DNA from: Paludisphaera rhizosphaerae
GTDB lineage: Bacteria > Planctomycetota > Planctomycetia > Isosphaerales > Isosphaeraceae
Direction of reading: 5' to 3'
Assembly: GCF_011065895.1 (NCBI RefSeq)
Contig: NZ_JAALCR010000013.1
Coordinates: 62,001-126,000 of the forward strand
DNA length: 64,000 nucleotides
Numbering within the stretch: the first letter of the stretch is position 1; each line of letters begins with the position of its first letter. Positions 19,288 to 28,746 of the stretch are shown here, piece by piece. The position numbers and the translations under genes are program-made. The notes under the pieces were generated by a model. It saw only the letters and a list, made by a program, of their open reading frames with translations, did no database searches and was not told where the DNA came from.

Positions 19288-20004
19288 ATGGGTTTCATGG
19301 CCATCGGGTCGGGCGTCATCCGCGGTCACTGGATCACGCTCAGGCGGTTCCTGCTCACGTTCGCGCGGGACGTCCGCGACGGCTTCGCGCTGAGGCGTCG
19401 CGGAGGCGGCCCGCAGCCGCTCGACTTCTTCAAGACCCCAACGCGGGGTGAAGAGCGCGTGGTCGTCCAGGACGCCACAATCGACGGCCTGTTCACCGTC
19501 GAATACCCGGACGAACGCCTCCCGGTCTTCGAGCGGTTCCGGATGCTCCCGGTCCTGATCTACGACGATGAGGACGGCAACGTCCGCTGCACGTCGTGCA
19601 ACATCTGTGCGAAGGTCTGCCCGCCCCAGTGCATCTGGATGGTCCAGGCGAAGAGCCCCAAGGGAACGGTCGTCCCGCTCCCGGAGGACTTCTTCATCGA
19701 TATGGACGTCTGCATGAACTGCGGCCTGTGCGCCGAGTACTGCCCGTTCGACGCCATCAAGATGGACCAGAACTTCGAGCTGGCCAACTCGGAGCGGCAC
19801 CGAACGCACATTTACAGCCTGCAGGACTTGCTCGTCTCTAGCGCTTACTACGCCCAGACTCACCCCGAAGCCTGGTCCAGCCCCGAGGAAACCGCTGAGC
19901 GAGCGAAGGTGGCCAAGAAGAAGGGCCAGCGACTCCAGAAGGCTCTGGGTGCCGGAAGAGGCGTGGGGACTGAAAGTGCGCCGAAGACCTCAGCTCTGAT
20001 ATGA
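19288..20004 (+). CDS. nuoI: NADH-quinone oxidoreductase subunit I
   Basis: A 238-residue ferredoxin-like subunit of complex I carrying clusters N6a and N6b, which pass electrons from the NADH arm toward NuoB. Both [4Fe-4S] motifs are intact: CTSCNICAKVCPPQC and CMNCGLCAEYCPFDA. The N-terminal ~75 residues form an amphipathic extension and the C-terminal ~50 residues are charged and Lys-rich, so the protein is longer than the ~180-residue E. coli NuoI. ATG at 19288 has AGAGG seven bases upstream; ATG at 19297 is an equally good alternative. It follows nuoBCD across the palindromic element and is likely cotranscribed. Confidence 0.92.
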   Translation: MGFMAIGSGVIRGHWITLRRFLLTFARDVRDGFALRRRGGGPQPLDFFKTPTRGEERVVVQDATIDGLFTVEYPDERLPVFERFRMLPVLIYDDEDGNVRCTSCNICAKVCPPQCIWMVQAKSPKGTVVPLPEDFFIDMDVCMNCGLCAEYCPFDAIKMDQNFELANSERHRTHIYSLQDLLVSSAYYAQTHPEAWSSPEETAERAKVAKKKGQRLQKALGAGRGVGTESAPKTSALI

Positions 20005-20070
20005 TCGCATGGCTCAGCCGTGCGAGGCCTTGAGACGACAGCGATCGTGGCAGCCAGGGGAGACGGGTTC

Positions 20071-22233
20071 ATGACGATGCACGCGATGCCGGTGATGATC
20101 GGTGTGCTGGCGATCCTTGCGATCGCGCTGCGGTTCTACAGCAAGTTCCTGGCGGTGAAGGTCGCGGCGCTGGACGACTCGCGGACGACTCCAGCGCATC
20201 GGTTCGAGGACGGCCAGAACTTCGAGCCGACGAATCGCTGGGTGCTCTTCGGCCACCACTTCGCGGCGATCTCCGGGGCCGGGCCGCTGATCGGGCCGGT
20301 GCTGGCGATCCAGTTCGGCTACCTGCCGGGGCTGATCTGGATCGTCGTCGGCGTCTGCCTGGCCGGGGCCGTGCAGGACATGATGGTGCTGGCCCTCTCA
20401 ACCCAACGCGGGGGGCGCAGCCTGGCGAGCCTGGCCCGGACCGAGATCGGTCGTCCGGCGGGCGTCGCGGCGTCGATCGCCATCCTCTACATCATCATCA
20501 TCGCCCTGGCCGGACTGGGGGTCGTCGTCGTGAAGGCCCTCGGCGGCGAGGAAGTCGCGATGAAGGCCGGAACCACGCTGGTCTATCCCGAGCGTGCGCG
20601 GGTCACCTCGAAGATGGAGGTGAACAGCCCCAGGGTCTACGACGTGCCGCCCGGTTCGACCTACCGCTTCGGCGCGGGTGAAGACCAGACGATGCTGTTC
20701 CAGGAGTCGTTCAAGCTCGCCGTGCCGAGCGACCAGTCCCTGAAAGCAGCCCCTGACGGCAAGGGCTTCCTCCTCCCCGAGAAGGCCGTGCGGCTGGTCC
20801 CGGGAAGCTCCTGGGGGACGTTCACTATCGCGATGACGATCCCCATCGCTCTGTTCGTCGGTTGGTACATGTACAAGCTGCGGCCGGGGAAGGTGGTCGA
20901 GGCCTCCCTCATCGGCGCGGTACTCGTCCTGCTGGTCACTGGTCTGGGAAGCCTGGTGCCGAACTCGCCGCTGGAGCCTTACTTCGCGCTCTCGCGGTTC
21001 TGGACGGTCGTCGCGGTGGCCGTCTATGGGTTCGTCGCGGCCGTGCTGCCGGTCTGGCTGCTGCTCTGCCCGCGCGACTATCTCTCCAGCTTCCTGAAGA
21101 TCGGCACCATCTTCCTGCTGGTCGCCGGCGTGGTGGTCGCCAACCCCAAGCTCCACGCCCCGGCCGTCAGCCCGTTCTTCGCGAGCGGCGGCGGGCCTTA
21201 CTTCAACGGTCCGATCTTCCCCTATCTCTTCATCTGCATCATGTGCGGAGCCGTGTCGGGATTCCACGCGCTGGTCGCCTCGGGCACGACCCCCAAGATG
21301 GTGAACCGCGAGGGGGACGTTCGGATGATCGGCTACGGGGCGATGTTGATGGAGGGCCTCGTCGGCGTGGTCGCCCTGATCGCCGCCGCGGCGCTGCCGA
21401 GCTCGATGTACTACGACATCAACATCGATCTGGGCAAACGCCCTGACTTCCTCACCGCCAATCCCGACTTCGCCCGCTTCTTGAAGGCCGGCGAGTTCGA
21501 CATGGACGGCGGTCACGCGCCCGAGAGCGAGTTGGTGGCGATGGAACGCGACACGAAGGAGTCGCTCCACGGCCGAACGGGCGGAGCGGTGACGCTGGCG
21601 GTCGGCATGGCCCGGATCTTCACCGAAGCGATGCCCGGCCTCGGCTCGTTCAAGGCGTTCTGGTATCACTTCGCCATCATGTTCGAGGCGCTCTTCATCC
21701 TGACCACGATCGACGCCGGGACGCGCATCGCTCGGTTCCTCGTGCAGGAGATCCTCGGCCGGATCTGGAAGCCGCTGGGAGACCTGGAGTGGGTGCCGGC
21801 CTCGATGTTCGCCACCGGCCTGGTCGTCTTCTCGTGGGGCTACTTCATCGCGACGGGGTCGGTCGAGAGCATCTGGCCGATGTTCGGCCTCGCCAATCAA
21901 CTGCTGGCGGTCATCGCGCTGGCCGTCGTGACGACGGGCCTGTTCAACGCCGGCCGGGGCCGCTACGCCTGGGCGACCATCGCCCCGATGGCGTTCGTCG
22001 TCTGCACGACGGCGACCGCCGCGTACTACGAAATCTCCGGCAAATTCTGGGGGATGATCAAGGCGGGGCAGGTCGCGAAGGGATGGCTCAACATCGGCCT
22101 CACGGCCATGATGATCGCCTGCGTGGCGGTCATCCTGGCGTCGGCGATTACTCGTTGGCTGTCGCCTCGCCCGGCCGCCCTTGAGGGCGAGGCCGGGGCC
22201 GAGGCAGCGGTCCTGCAAGCGGTTGAAGCTTGA
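20071..22233 (+). CDS. cstA: CstA-family peptide/pyruvate transporter with inserted domain
   Basis: A 720-residue multi-spanning membrane protein of the carbon-starvation CstA family, which takes up peptides or pyruvate under carbon limitation. Family landmarks include GHHFAAISGAGPLIGPVLA (residues 61-79) and QDMMVLALSTQRGGRSL. Between the helix ending about residue 157 and the next one beginning SSWGTFTIAM (247) lies a hydrophilic insert of about 88 residues, where E. coli CstA has only a short loop. ATG at 20071 is preferred: CAGGGGAG sits about ten bases upstream, and the frame upstream of it lacks conserved sequence. It is separated from nuoI by 66 bases and converges on the permease gene through a hairpin. 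Confidence 0.9.
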   Translation: MTMHAMPVMIGVLAILAIALRFYSKFLAVKVAALDDSRTTPAHRFEDGQNFEPTNRWVLFGHHFAAISGAGPLIGPVLAIQFGYLPGLIWIVVGVCLAGAVQDMMVLALSTQRGGRSLASLARTEIGRPAGVAASIAILYIIIIALAGLGVVVVKALGGEEVAMKAGTTLVYPERARVTSKMEVNSPRVYDVPPGSTYRFGAGEDQTMLFQESFKLAVPSDQSLKAAPDGKGFLLPEKAVRLVPGSSWGTFTIAMTIPIALFVGWYMYKLRPGKVVEASLIGAVLVLLVTGLGSLVPNSPLEPYFALSRFWTVVAVAVYGFVAAVLPVWLLLCPRDYLSSFLKIGTIFLLVAGVVVANPKLHAPAVSPFFASGGGPYFNGPIFPYLFICIMCGAVSGFHALVASGTTPKMVNREGDVRMIGYGAMLMEGLVGVVALIAAAALPSSMYYDINIDLGKRPDFLTANPDFARFLKAGEFDMDGGHAPESELVAMERDTKESLHGRTGGAVTLAVGMARIFTEAMPGLGSFKAFWYHFAIMFEALFILTTIDAGTRIARFLVQEILGRIWKPLGDLEWVPASMFATGLVVFSWGYFIATGSVESIWPMFGLANQLLAVIALAVVTTGLFNAGRGRYAWATIAPMAFVVCTTATAAYYEISGKFWGMIKAGQVAKGWLNIGLTAMMIACVAVILASAITRWLSPRPAALEGEAGAEAAVLQAVEA

Positions 22234-22244
22234 GGCCCGGACGA

Positions 22245-22273
22245 CCCCGCCGGCCGGAGAACGACCGGCGGGG
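22245..22273. terminator. Shared hairpin terminator of cstA and the permease gene
   Basis: Nine-bp perfect arms (22245-22253 and 22265-22273), extendable with a bulge, enclose an 11-base loop between two convergent stop codons. GC-rich, without a T-tract on either side. Confidence 0.55.
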
Positions 22274-22284
22274 ATCGAGGAGAC

Positions 22285-23871
22285 TCAGCCGACTTCGCCG
22301 GCGCCGACCAGTTCCTTAGGCTTCGCGTTGCCGAGGACGCTGTGGCTCTTGCCGTAGGCGAAGTAGATCACCAGGCCGATGACCATCCAGACGACCAGAC
22401 GAATCCAGGTGTCCTTGGGCAGCGGGATCATCAGGCCCAAGGCCGTCAGGACGCCCATCGGGGCCGTGAACCAGATGGCCGGGGCCTTGAAGGGCCGCTC
22501 GACGTCCGGCTGGGTGATCCGAAGATAGAGCGTTCCCGCGGAGACGATGGCGAAGGCGAACAGGGTGCCGATGGACGTCAGTTCGCCGGCGACGCTGAGC
22601 GGAAGAACGGCCGCGGCGATCATGACCACGATTCCCGTGATGATCGTCGTGACGTAGGGGGTGTGGAAGCGAGGATGAACCTTGGCGACGATCGGCGGCA
22701 GCAGGCCGTCCTTCGACATGGCGTAGAAGATTCGAGGCTGGCTCATGAGCATGACCAGGATGACCGAGCTGAGGCCGGCGATGGCGCCGATCTTCACGTA
22801 GAACGAGAGCCACGGCATCTTCATAGCGTCGGTCGCCACGGCCACCGGGTCGGGAACGTGGAGCTGCTTGAAGTTGACGACGCCCGTGAGAACGATCGAC
22901 CCGAGCACGTAGAGGGCCGTGCAGAGAATCAGCGAGCCGATGATGCCGATGGGCATGTCGCGCTGGGGGTTCTTGGCTTCCTGAGCCGTGGTCGAAACCG
23001 CGTCGAATCCGATGAAGGCGAAGAAGACGAGCCCCGCGGCCCGAATGATGCCGCCCCAACCGTAGCGGAAATCGGTCCAATCGCCCTCGGCCGGACGGAT
23101 GAACGGGCCGTCCCAGTTGGCGCTGTTGACGAGGGGCAGTCCCAGGATGATGAGCAGGATCAGGATCGAGACCTTGATGAAGACGATGACGTTGTTGACG
23201 CGAGCCGATTCCTGGACGCCGACCACCAGCAGGGCCGTCACCAGGGCGACGATCAGCATGGCCGGGGCGTTGAAGAGGGCGGTGACCTGCGGGAAACCGC
23301 TGTAGTCGACCCCAGCCGTGACGAGGGCTTCCTTGACCGACTCGAGCATCGACCAGCCGTGGCGGAGGTGGAGTTGGGCCGCGATCGCGTCGGGTACCTC
23401 GATCATCGCCGTGCCGGGCGAGGAGAGAAAACGCGGAGAGATGTCGATTCCGCGGTCATGGAGAAAGCTGGCGACGTATCCCGACCAGTTGATGGCGACG
23501 GTCGTCGCGCCAACCATGTACTCAAGGATCAGGTCCCAGCCGATCAGCCAGGCGATGAACTCGCCCATTGTGGCGTAAGCGTAGGTGTAGGCCGAGCCGG
23601 CGACCGGGACGGTCGAGGCCATCTCGGCGTAGCAGAGACCGGCGAAAGTGCAGACCACGGCCCCGAAGACGAACGAAAGCGGGATGGCGGGGCCCGCGTA
23701 CTTGGCGGACGCCTCACCGGTGAGGCCGAAGAAGCCCGCGCCGATGATGGCGCCGATGCCTAGCATGATCAGATTGACGCCCGAGAGGGTACGTTTCAGA
23801 CCGCCCTCTTCACTCGCGGCCGCCTCGGCCTTCAGCGCCGAGATTGATTTACGGACCCACATATTCGCCAT
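22285..23871 (-). CDS. APC-superfamily amino acid permease
   Basis: A 528-residue inner-membrane transporter with about 12-14 hydrophobic helices. The N-terminal [15 protein letters not shown] is the helix-1 substrate-binding glycine motif of the APC fold. [20 protein letters not shown] and the later [18 protein letters not shown] mark the cationic amino acid transporter branch (YfnA/CAT-like). The substrate is probably a cationic or neutral amino acid; exact specificity is not readable. The start at 23871 follows GAGAGG at good distance. It is a single gene converging on cstA. Confidence 0.9.
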   Translation of the reverse strand: MANMWVRKSISALKAEAAASEEGGLKRTLSGVNLIMLGIGAIIGAGFFGLTGEASAKYAGPAIPLSFVFGAVVCTFAGLCYAEMASTVPVAGSAYTYAYATMGEFIAWLIGWDLILEYMVGATTVAINWSGYVASFLHDRGIDISPRFLSSPGTAMIEVPDAIAAQLHLRHGWSMLESVKEALVTAGVDYSGFPQVTALFNAPAMLIVALVTALLVVGVQESARVNNVIVFIKVSILILLIILGLPLVNSANWDGPFIRPAEGDWTDFRYGWGGIIRAAGLVFFAFIGFDAVSTTAQEAKNPQRDMPIGIIGSLILCTALYVLGSIVLTGVVNFKQLHVPDPVAVATDAMKMPWLSFYVKIGAIAGLSSVILVMLMSQPRIFYAMSKDGLLPPIVAKVHPRFHTPYVTTIITGIVVMIAAAVLPLSVAGELTSIGTLFAFAIVSAGTLYLRITQPDVERPFKAPAIWFTAPMGVLTALGLMIPLPKDTWIRLVVWMVIGLVIYFAYGKSHSVLGNAKPKELVGAGEVG

Positions 23872-24043
23872 CGTATCCTCTCGCTCGTCCAGTGTGTTGC
23901 AGGGGGCAGTCGAAAGCGCCGCCGAAGGATCGGCGGGCGAGACGCGGTCCGTTGAGAAGGGAGGCCGGCCGGCGAGGAGAGAGGAGCCCGGGGCCCGTTG
24001 GACCGCGTCCCGCGAAGATCATACAAAAATCAAGGAGCCGTCG

Positions 24044-24670
24044 TCACGGCAGTTCCTGGACCTCGATCTTGCGGATCGAGACCTTGCTCCCCGGATCGTG
24101 CTGCTGGAAGGCGAAGTAGCCGCCGTCCTTCCAGGTGTTGGCGAAGTCCATGAACTGGTACAGCTCCTCGCCGTTCACCCTGATCGTGATGAACGCGCCG
24201 GGCTTGCCGCGCCAGACCTTGTCGACGCACTCGATCTCGTAGGTGAACCACGTGTCGGGCGGCACGAGCTTCTTGTAGACGTGGACGAAGCCGTAGAGCG
24301 AGCCGGTGCGGATCGGGTCGGTATGGGTGCTGTCGATCTGGGCCTCATAGCCGTCGACGAAGTTCCCCTTGTTCGTCGGCGAGCGGAAGTACAGCCCGGA
24401 GTTGCCGTGGTCGTTGATCTTGACCTCGGCGCGGTACTTGAAGTTCTTGTAGGTCTTCGGGCTGTAGAGCATCGACGCCTTGCCCGAGCCGCGGATCTCC
24501 CCGTCGACGACCTCCCACTTCGTCTCCGAGCCTCCGCCGCCGACCGTCCATCCGCTCAGCGTCTTGCCGTCGAAAAGGGAGACCCACTCCTGCGCCTGGG
24601 CAGCCGAGGCCGCTCCCATCGAGATCGCGAGAGCGGCGAGCGTTCCGAGAGGCCATCTACGCGAGTTCAT
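24044..24670 (-). CDS. Secreted DUF1080 / 3-keto-disaccharide hydrolase-domain protein
   Basis: A 208-residue exported protein. The signal peptide ends AAQAQ near residue 27. The mature part begins EWVSLFDGKTLSGW, the classic opening of the DUF1080 family, a concanavalin-like beta-sandwich abundant in planctomycetes; some members hydrolyse 3-keto-glycosides. GNSGLYFRSP and the C-terminal region fit the family. The ATG at 24670 starts the signal peptide; ten codons upstream are also open. A role in extracellular sugar breakdown is the family expectation, with no substrate shown. Confidence 0.85.
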   Translation of the reverse strand: MNSRRWPLGTLAALAISMGAASAAQAQEWVSLFDGKTLSGWTVGGGGSETKWEVVDGEIRGSGKASMLYSPKTYKNFKYRAEVKINDHGNSGLYFRSPTNKGNFVDGYEAQIDSTHTDPIRTGSLYGFVHVYKKLVPPDTWFTYEIECVDKVWRGKPGAFITIRVNGEELYQFMDFANTWKDGGYFAFQQHDPGSKVSIRKIEVQELP

Positions 24671-24800
24671 CGTTGCGATTCTCCTGGTTGTCGACCCCAC
24701 GCCTCGCGGCTACTGAAAACCTTCCACGGGGCCGAGTTGCAAGTCTATAACGGTGGAAAGAGGCGTGCCAGGGGCCGCCCCGCCATTGGAGCCCTCGAAC

Positions 24801-25469
24801 ATGCCCGAAGTCCTCGGACCGACTCCGCCGCGTCCCCTCACCGTCGAGGAGGCTGCGACTCGACGCCGCGCCACGCCGACGTTCGACTCGTCTCGAGGGC
24901 TTGACTCCGACCTGCTTGAGAAGATCCTGCGTCTGGCCACTCTTGCGCCGTCGTCGACGAACCTCCAGCCCTGGCGATTCCTCGTCGTCCGCGACCCGGC
25001 GAACCGCCGCCGGCTGCAAAGCTGCGCTCGGAATCAACCCAAAGTGGGGCAGGCGTCCGTCGTCGTGATCGTCCTGGGCTACCACCACCCCGATCGGACT
25101 CACCTGGAGCCAATGCTGGCACTGCAGGTCGAATCGGGAGCCTGCACCCCAGAACGAGCCGCCGAGATCCGAGGTCGAGCCGCATCGGGATTCCGCGACC
25201 TCACGGATCGAGCGCTCTGGGCGACGCGGTCGACGATGCTCGCCGCCGCCACGATGATGCTCGCGGCCGAATCTCTGGGCGTCGCGTCCGCTCCAATGGA
25301 AGGGTTCGACGAGGAAGCCGTCAAACGAGAGTTCGGCGTTCCCGAGGATCACTCCGTCTGCTGCCTGGTGGCGTTGGGGTACGCCGCCGTCGAGAAGCCC
25401 TTCCCGGGCCGTTTCGATCTCGACGAGGTTTGCTACGCGGAGCACTTCGGCCGACCCTGGACCGGTTGA
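24801..25469 (+). CDS. Nitroreductase-family flavoprotein
   Basis: A 222-residue FMN-dependent oxidoreductase of the nitroreductase fold. RRRATPTFDS near the N-terminus and LATLAPSSTNLQPWRFLVVR give the conserved FMN phosphate/isoalloxazine contacts. The C-terminal GVPEDHSVCCLVALGY completes the core. ATG at 24801 is preferred; a GTG at 24753 in frame would add 16 unconserved residues. It has no obvious operon partner: the upstream gene is divergent and the next gene is 97 bases away. The natural substrate cannot be inferred. Confidence 0.85.
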   Translation: MPEVLGPTPPRPLTVEEAATRRRATPTFDSSRGLDSDLLEKILRLATLAPSSTNLQPWRFLVVRDPANRRRLQSCARNQPKVGQASVVVIVLGYHHPDRTHLEPMLALQVESGACTPERAAEIRGRAASGFRDLTDRALWATRSTMLAAATMMLAAESLGVASAPMEGFDEEAVKREFGVPEDHSVCCLVALGYAAVEKPFPGRFDLDEVCYAEHFGRPWTG

Positions 25470-25566
25470 GTCTGGATCGCGCTCATCGCGCGACTTAGGA
25501 TGCTCTCGACACGCCCACGGCGCTCGATCGCGCCGTCTTCTCCTCCAACCCCGAGGTCCCTCCGAT

Positions 25567-26298
25567 ATGCTCCGGAAATCGTTCGGCTCCCTGCCGCTCG
25601 CCGCCGCCCTGGCAGTCTCCTCGCTGATCTTTTCGGCCGGCGAGGCGACCGCGCAGGCCATCCCCGCCGTCACCCCCGCCCCTCGCGACGAAAAGTGGAT
25701 GAAGACGCACGAGGCGCTCCTGGAAAAGTCGAAGCAGGCCCGCGAGGAGAACGGCGCGACGCTCGTGTTCCTTGGCGATTCGATCACGGCGGGGTGGCGT
25801 CAGAACGAGGCCTGGCAGAAGTTCTACGCCCCGCGGAAGGCCCTTAACCTGGGCATCGGCGGCGATCGCACTCAGCACGTCCTGTGGCGGCTGGAAAACG
25901 GCGAGGTCGAAGGCCTGAAGCCCAAGGCCGTCGTGCTGATGATCGGCACGAACAACTCGGGCTCCGACCCGGTCGACGCCATCGCGGCTGGCGTGAAGGC
26001 GATCGTCGCCGATCTTCGCAGCCGTCTGCCGGAAACCGACGTGCTGCTGCTGGCGGTCTTCCCGCGCGGCGAGAAGCCCGAACTCCCCGTTCGTGACAAG
26101 CTGAAGCAGGTCAACGCCGAGATCGCCAAGCTCGACGGCGGCAAGGTCCACTACCTGGATATCGGCGAGACCTTCCTGGAGAAGGACGGCACGCTCTCCA
26201 AGGAGATCATGCCCGATTTCCTCCACCTCACGCCCAAGGGTTATGAGCGTTGGGCGGAAGCCATCGAGCCTTCCCTCAAGAAGATCCTGGGCGAGTGA
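25567..26298 (+). CDS. Secreted SGNH/GDSL hydrolase
   Basis: A 243-residue exported esterase-like protein. The signal peptide ends ATAQA near residue 31. SGNH blocks are visible in order: GDSIT with the nucleophile Ser72, GIGGDRTQHVLWRL (block II Gly), IGTNN (block III Asn) and DFLHLTPKGYERW (block V Asp-His). The arrangement matches the PAF-acetylhydrolase IB subunit-like branch common in planctomycetes, which usually act as acyl- or carbohydrate-esterases. It converges on ispD across a 60-bp gap containing a bulged GC-rich stem. Confidence 0.88.
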   Translation: MLRKSFGSLPLAAALAVSSLIFSAGEATAQAIPAVTPAPRDEKWMKTHEALLEKSKQAREENGATLVFLGDSITAGWRQNEAWQKFYAPRKALNLGIGGDRTQHVLWRLENGEVEGLKPKAVVLMIGTNNSGSDPVDAIAAGVKAIVADLRSRLPETDVLLLAVFPRGEKPELPVRDKLKQVNAEIAKLDGGKVHYLDIGETFLEKDGTLSKEIMPDFLHLTPKGYERWAEAIEPSLKKILGE

Positions 26299-26358
26299 AC
26301 GGTCGGTCGACGAGGCGGGCTGTCAGCCGCGAACCTCGCGGCGCGGCCCGCCGTCGAT

Positions 26359-27150
26359 TCAGAAGTTGAACAGGTCCGAGGCACGAAGCTTGGGCAAGTC
26401 TTCCCACCGACCTTCCTCGTCGGCGAAGGGATGCCCGCCTCGGCATGATCGAGCCTCGTCCTCCTGTTCGAGGACGGTCAAGATCGCGTCGGCCAGCCTG
26501 AGATCGTCTTTGGTCGTGATTTTGAGGTTGAACGGCGAGCCCGCGACGATCGCGACGGAACGTCCGATCGCCTCGACGAGCAGGGAATCATCGGTCGCGG
26601 CGACGGCCGGGTCGCGCTTTTCATAGGCCTCCGCCAGCCAATCCCGGCGAAAGACCTGCGGAGTCTGTGCAAGGTACAGCCGGTCGCGCGGGACCGTCCC
26701 GACGATGACGCCCTCCTCGACCCGCTTGATCGTCTCCGCGACAGGCGTCGCCAGCATCGCCGCTCCCGTCTTCAAGGCGACCTCGAAGACGGCGGAGACC
26801 TGGGCCGGCGTGATGCACGGGCGGGCCGCGTCGTGAATCGCGACGAAGTCGCACGACCCCTTCACGCGGTCGAGAGCGGCGGCCACGGTGTCGGCCCGCT
26901 CGGCTCCCCCGACGAGCACGTCGAGACCGAGGAAGGCCACGTTGTCCCGATAGCGGCGGTCGAACATCTCGCGGTCTTCTTCGGCGATCGCGACGATGAC
27001 TTGCCCGACCTCGTCGTTGTTCAGGAACGGTTGCAGCGCGCGAAGCCAGACCGAACGCCCTCTCAATTCGGCGTAGATCTTCTTGGTCTTCGGGTCGCCG
27101 AACCGGGTTGAACGACCGGCGGCTGGTAGAATGACGGCGAAGCGTCCCAT
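26359..27150 (-). CDS. ispD: 2-C-methyl-D-erythritol 4-phosphate cytidylyltransferase
   Basis: A 263-residue enzyme of the MEP isoprenoid pathway, transferring CMP from CTP to methylerythritol phosphate. The N-terminal ILPAAGRSTRFGDPKTKK is the CTP loop. HDAARPCI, TPQVFRRDWL, ATDDSLLVE and NLKITTKDDLRLAD are the remaining signature blocks. The last ~35 residues (from DEARSCRGGH) extend beyond the usual IspD end and are unconserved by eye. The frame is open to 27294, but the family start is the ATG at 27150. ispF is not adjacent. Confidence 0.9.
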   Translation of the reverse strand: MGRFAVILPAAGRSTRFGDPKTKKIYAELRGRSVWLRALQPFLNNDEVGQVIVAIAEEDREMFDRRYRDNVAFLGLDVLVGGAERADTVAAALDRVKGSCDFVAIHDAARPCITPAQVSAVFEVALKTGAAMLATPVAETIKRVEEGVIVGTVPRDRLYLAQTPQVFRRDWLAEAYEKRDPAVAATDDSLLVEAIGRSVAIVAGSPFNLKITTKDDLRLADAILTVLEQEDEARSCRGGHPFADEEGRWEDLPKLRASDLFNF

Positions 27151-27194
27151 GGCTTCCTCCTCGACCCTCGCAACATGCGAAGACCGCGCCAACT

Positions 27195-27220
27195 GCGTCG
27201 TCGCAACATCGCGACGACGC
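27195..27220. promoter_or_regulatory. Perfect 10-bp inverted repeat in the ispD / Mrr divergent region
   Basis: GCGTCGTCGC (27195-27204) and GCGACGACGC (27211-27220) flank six bases, 45 bp upstream of the ispD start. It lies between divergent genes, so an operator or an ispD leader hairpin is more likely than a terminator. Confidence 0.35.
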
Positions 27221-27391
27221 CTGTGCTGAAGTTTCCCGCGTGTATCGAGACCCTCAACGGCCCTGATTCTGGCGGCGCGAGGGTTCTGCGTCAACGAGCC
27301 AGGCGCCCCGCGTCACTGGCGTTGGGGCGGCGATGTCGGACAAAATGTCACAATCGGATCGTTCGTCGCCGCTTTGAGGAGGCCGCCCATC

Positions 27392-28213
27392 ATGGAGTGC
27401 TTTGGACCGGAGTGCGCCGCAAGACTGCTGGGATGGCTTCGCGCCCGGGCCGAGGAAGGCGTTCTCACCGTTCCTTCAGGCGCCGGAGCCGTGCAACAGG
27501 GGCTTCTGTGGAAGGCCGCCCCTTACCAGGAAGACGCTCCCGCGATCACCTCGGCCGCCGAGATGGCCGGGGCCGTCGAGCATCTTCAATACGCGGTCTT
27601 CCGCCGCTACCAGAACCAACTCACCCGAGCGGAACGTGGGCGGCTGGACAATTCGATCGAGAACGCCTTATTCAAGATCGACCGATACCTGACGCGCGTC
27701 GACGCGGCCGAGCGTGCGATTCATGAGGCGGAGGTCGCCAGGCTTCGCGAAGAGGTCCGCGACCACAAGGAGCGAGTCGAACGGCTTCGCCTTCAGGCGA
27801 GGCGAGCGGAGTTGAAGCTGGCCCAGCTCACGAACCTGTCGCCGGAGACCTTCGAGGAGTTCGTCGGCGAGTTGTTCGAGGCGATGGGGTTCGAGGTCTC
27901 CCAGGTCGGCGGCAGCGGCGACGAGGGAATCGACTTGCACATTCGTCGCGGCGAACTGATCGCGATCGTCCAGTGCAAGTATCACAAGCGGGGCGTCGTC
28001 GGCTCGCCTGAGCTTCAGAAATTTCTTGGCTCGGTGCATCACGCCCACGCACACAAGGGTTACTTCGTCACCACGAGCACGTTCTCTCTCGCTGCTGAGA
28101 AGTTCGCCGCAGAGAACCCAATCGAGCTGGTCGACGGGCCGCGAATCGTGGAGTTGGTCACTCAGGCACTGGGTCCGGGCGCGCGGAAAGAGCCGGAGCC
28201 GACGTGGTTCTGA
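27392..28213 (+). CDS. Coiled-coil protein with Mrr-type restriction endonuclease domain
   Basis: A 273-residue soluble protein. Residues ~55-110 are helical, and ~100-147 form a charged coiled coil (EVARLREEVRDHKERVERL). Residues 148-262 are an Mrr_cat PD-(D/E)XK domain: SPETFEEFVGELFEAMGF gives the first acidic helix (E157), GSGDEGIDL gives the catalytic Asp181, and IVQCKYHK gives the QxK pair (Gln194, Lys196). Thus the nuclease site looks intact. ATG at 27392 has a perfect AGGAGG at 27377-27382. Mrr enzymes cut methylated DNA, and family members serve in defence or repair; the helical N-terminus here is not the usual Mrr winged helix. No methyltransferase is nearby. Confidence 0.85.
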   Translation: MECFGPECAARLLGWLRARAEEGVLTVPSGAGAVQQGLLWKAAPYQEDAPAITSAAEMAGAVEHLQYAVFRRYQNQLTRAERGRLDNSIENALFKIDRYLTRVDAAERAIHEAEVARLREEVRDHKERVERLRLQARRAELKLAQLTNLSPETFEEFVGELFEAMGFEVSQVGGSGDEGIDLHIRRGELIAIVQCKYHKRGVVGSPELQKFLGSVHHAHAHKGYFVTTSTFSLAAEKFAAENPIELVDGPRIVELVTQALGPGARKEPEPTWF

Positions 28214-28473
28214 AGCAACGACGTCGAGACGTCCGGTGTTTTCGATGGAAACGCTCGCCGAGTCGTCCTATGATTCGTCGTGGCGGTCGTACGTCGTGCC
28301 ATGAGGAAAACGACTCTGGATATGTCGGTCTCGACCAAGCTCCGAATTCGTCGCGCTTCGGTCGAGAAGACCGCCGCCTGTCTGCTTGACCGAGGGTGAA
28401 TCGCCGGGGTAGTGTCTGCATCAAGGACGTCTTGGACGACAACCCGGCCTCCCCGGCCAAGGAGGGTTCAACA

Positions 28474-28713
28474 ATGACTCCGCGCACCCAGATCCCCAAA
28501 CTGCGATCCCTGGAACTCCCCGCCGAGTTCGAGGATCTGACGGGCCACATCAATGGGGACGTTAAGGTGATCGTCTCAATCCTCGCCGAACGAGCCTCCG
28601 AGCGGCTGATGCTCTCAAAGCGTCAGACGCAGCAGTTGCAGAGTTCGCTCTGGAACCGCCTGGTCGAGGCCGTAAACAGCGAAATCAAACCCCTCTCCGC
28701 CGACCATCGCTGA
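28474..28713 (+). CDS. Small helical protein upstream of coaC, function unknown
   Basis: A 79-residue protein I cannot place firmly. It opens with a Pro/Leu-rich stretch (LRSLELPAEFEDLTGHI), then is almost wholly helical from about residue 30 (VKVIVSILAERASERL, QQLQSSLWNRLVEAV). AAGGAGGG at 28459-28466 gives a strong ribosome-binding site for the ATG at 28474. It is followed by coaC after 33 bases. In many bacteria the RNA polymerase omega subunit gene sits directly before the coaBC gene, so a diverged omega is possible, but I see no clear match to omega's conserved core. Confidence 0.65.
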   Translation: MTPRTQIPKLRSLELPAEFEDLTGHINGDVKVIVSILAERASERLMLSKRQTQQLQSSLWNRLVEAVNSEIKPLSADHR

Positions 28714-28746
28714 GCATCGCAGGGTCGCATCGAGATCGAAACGTCT

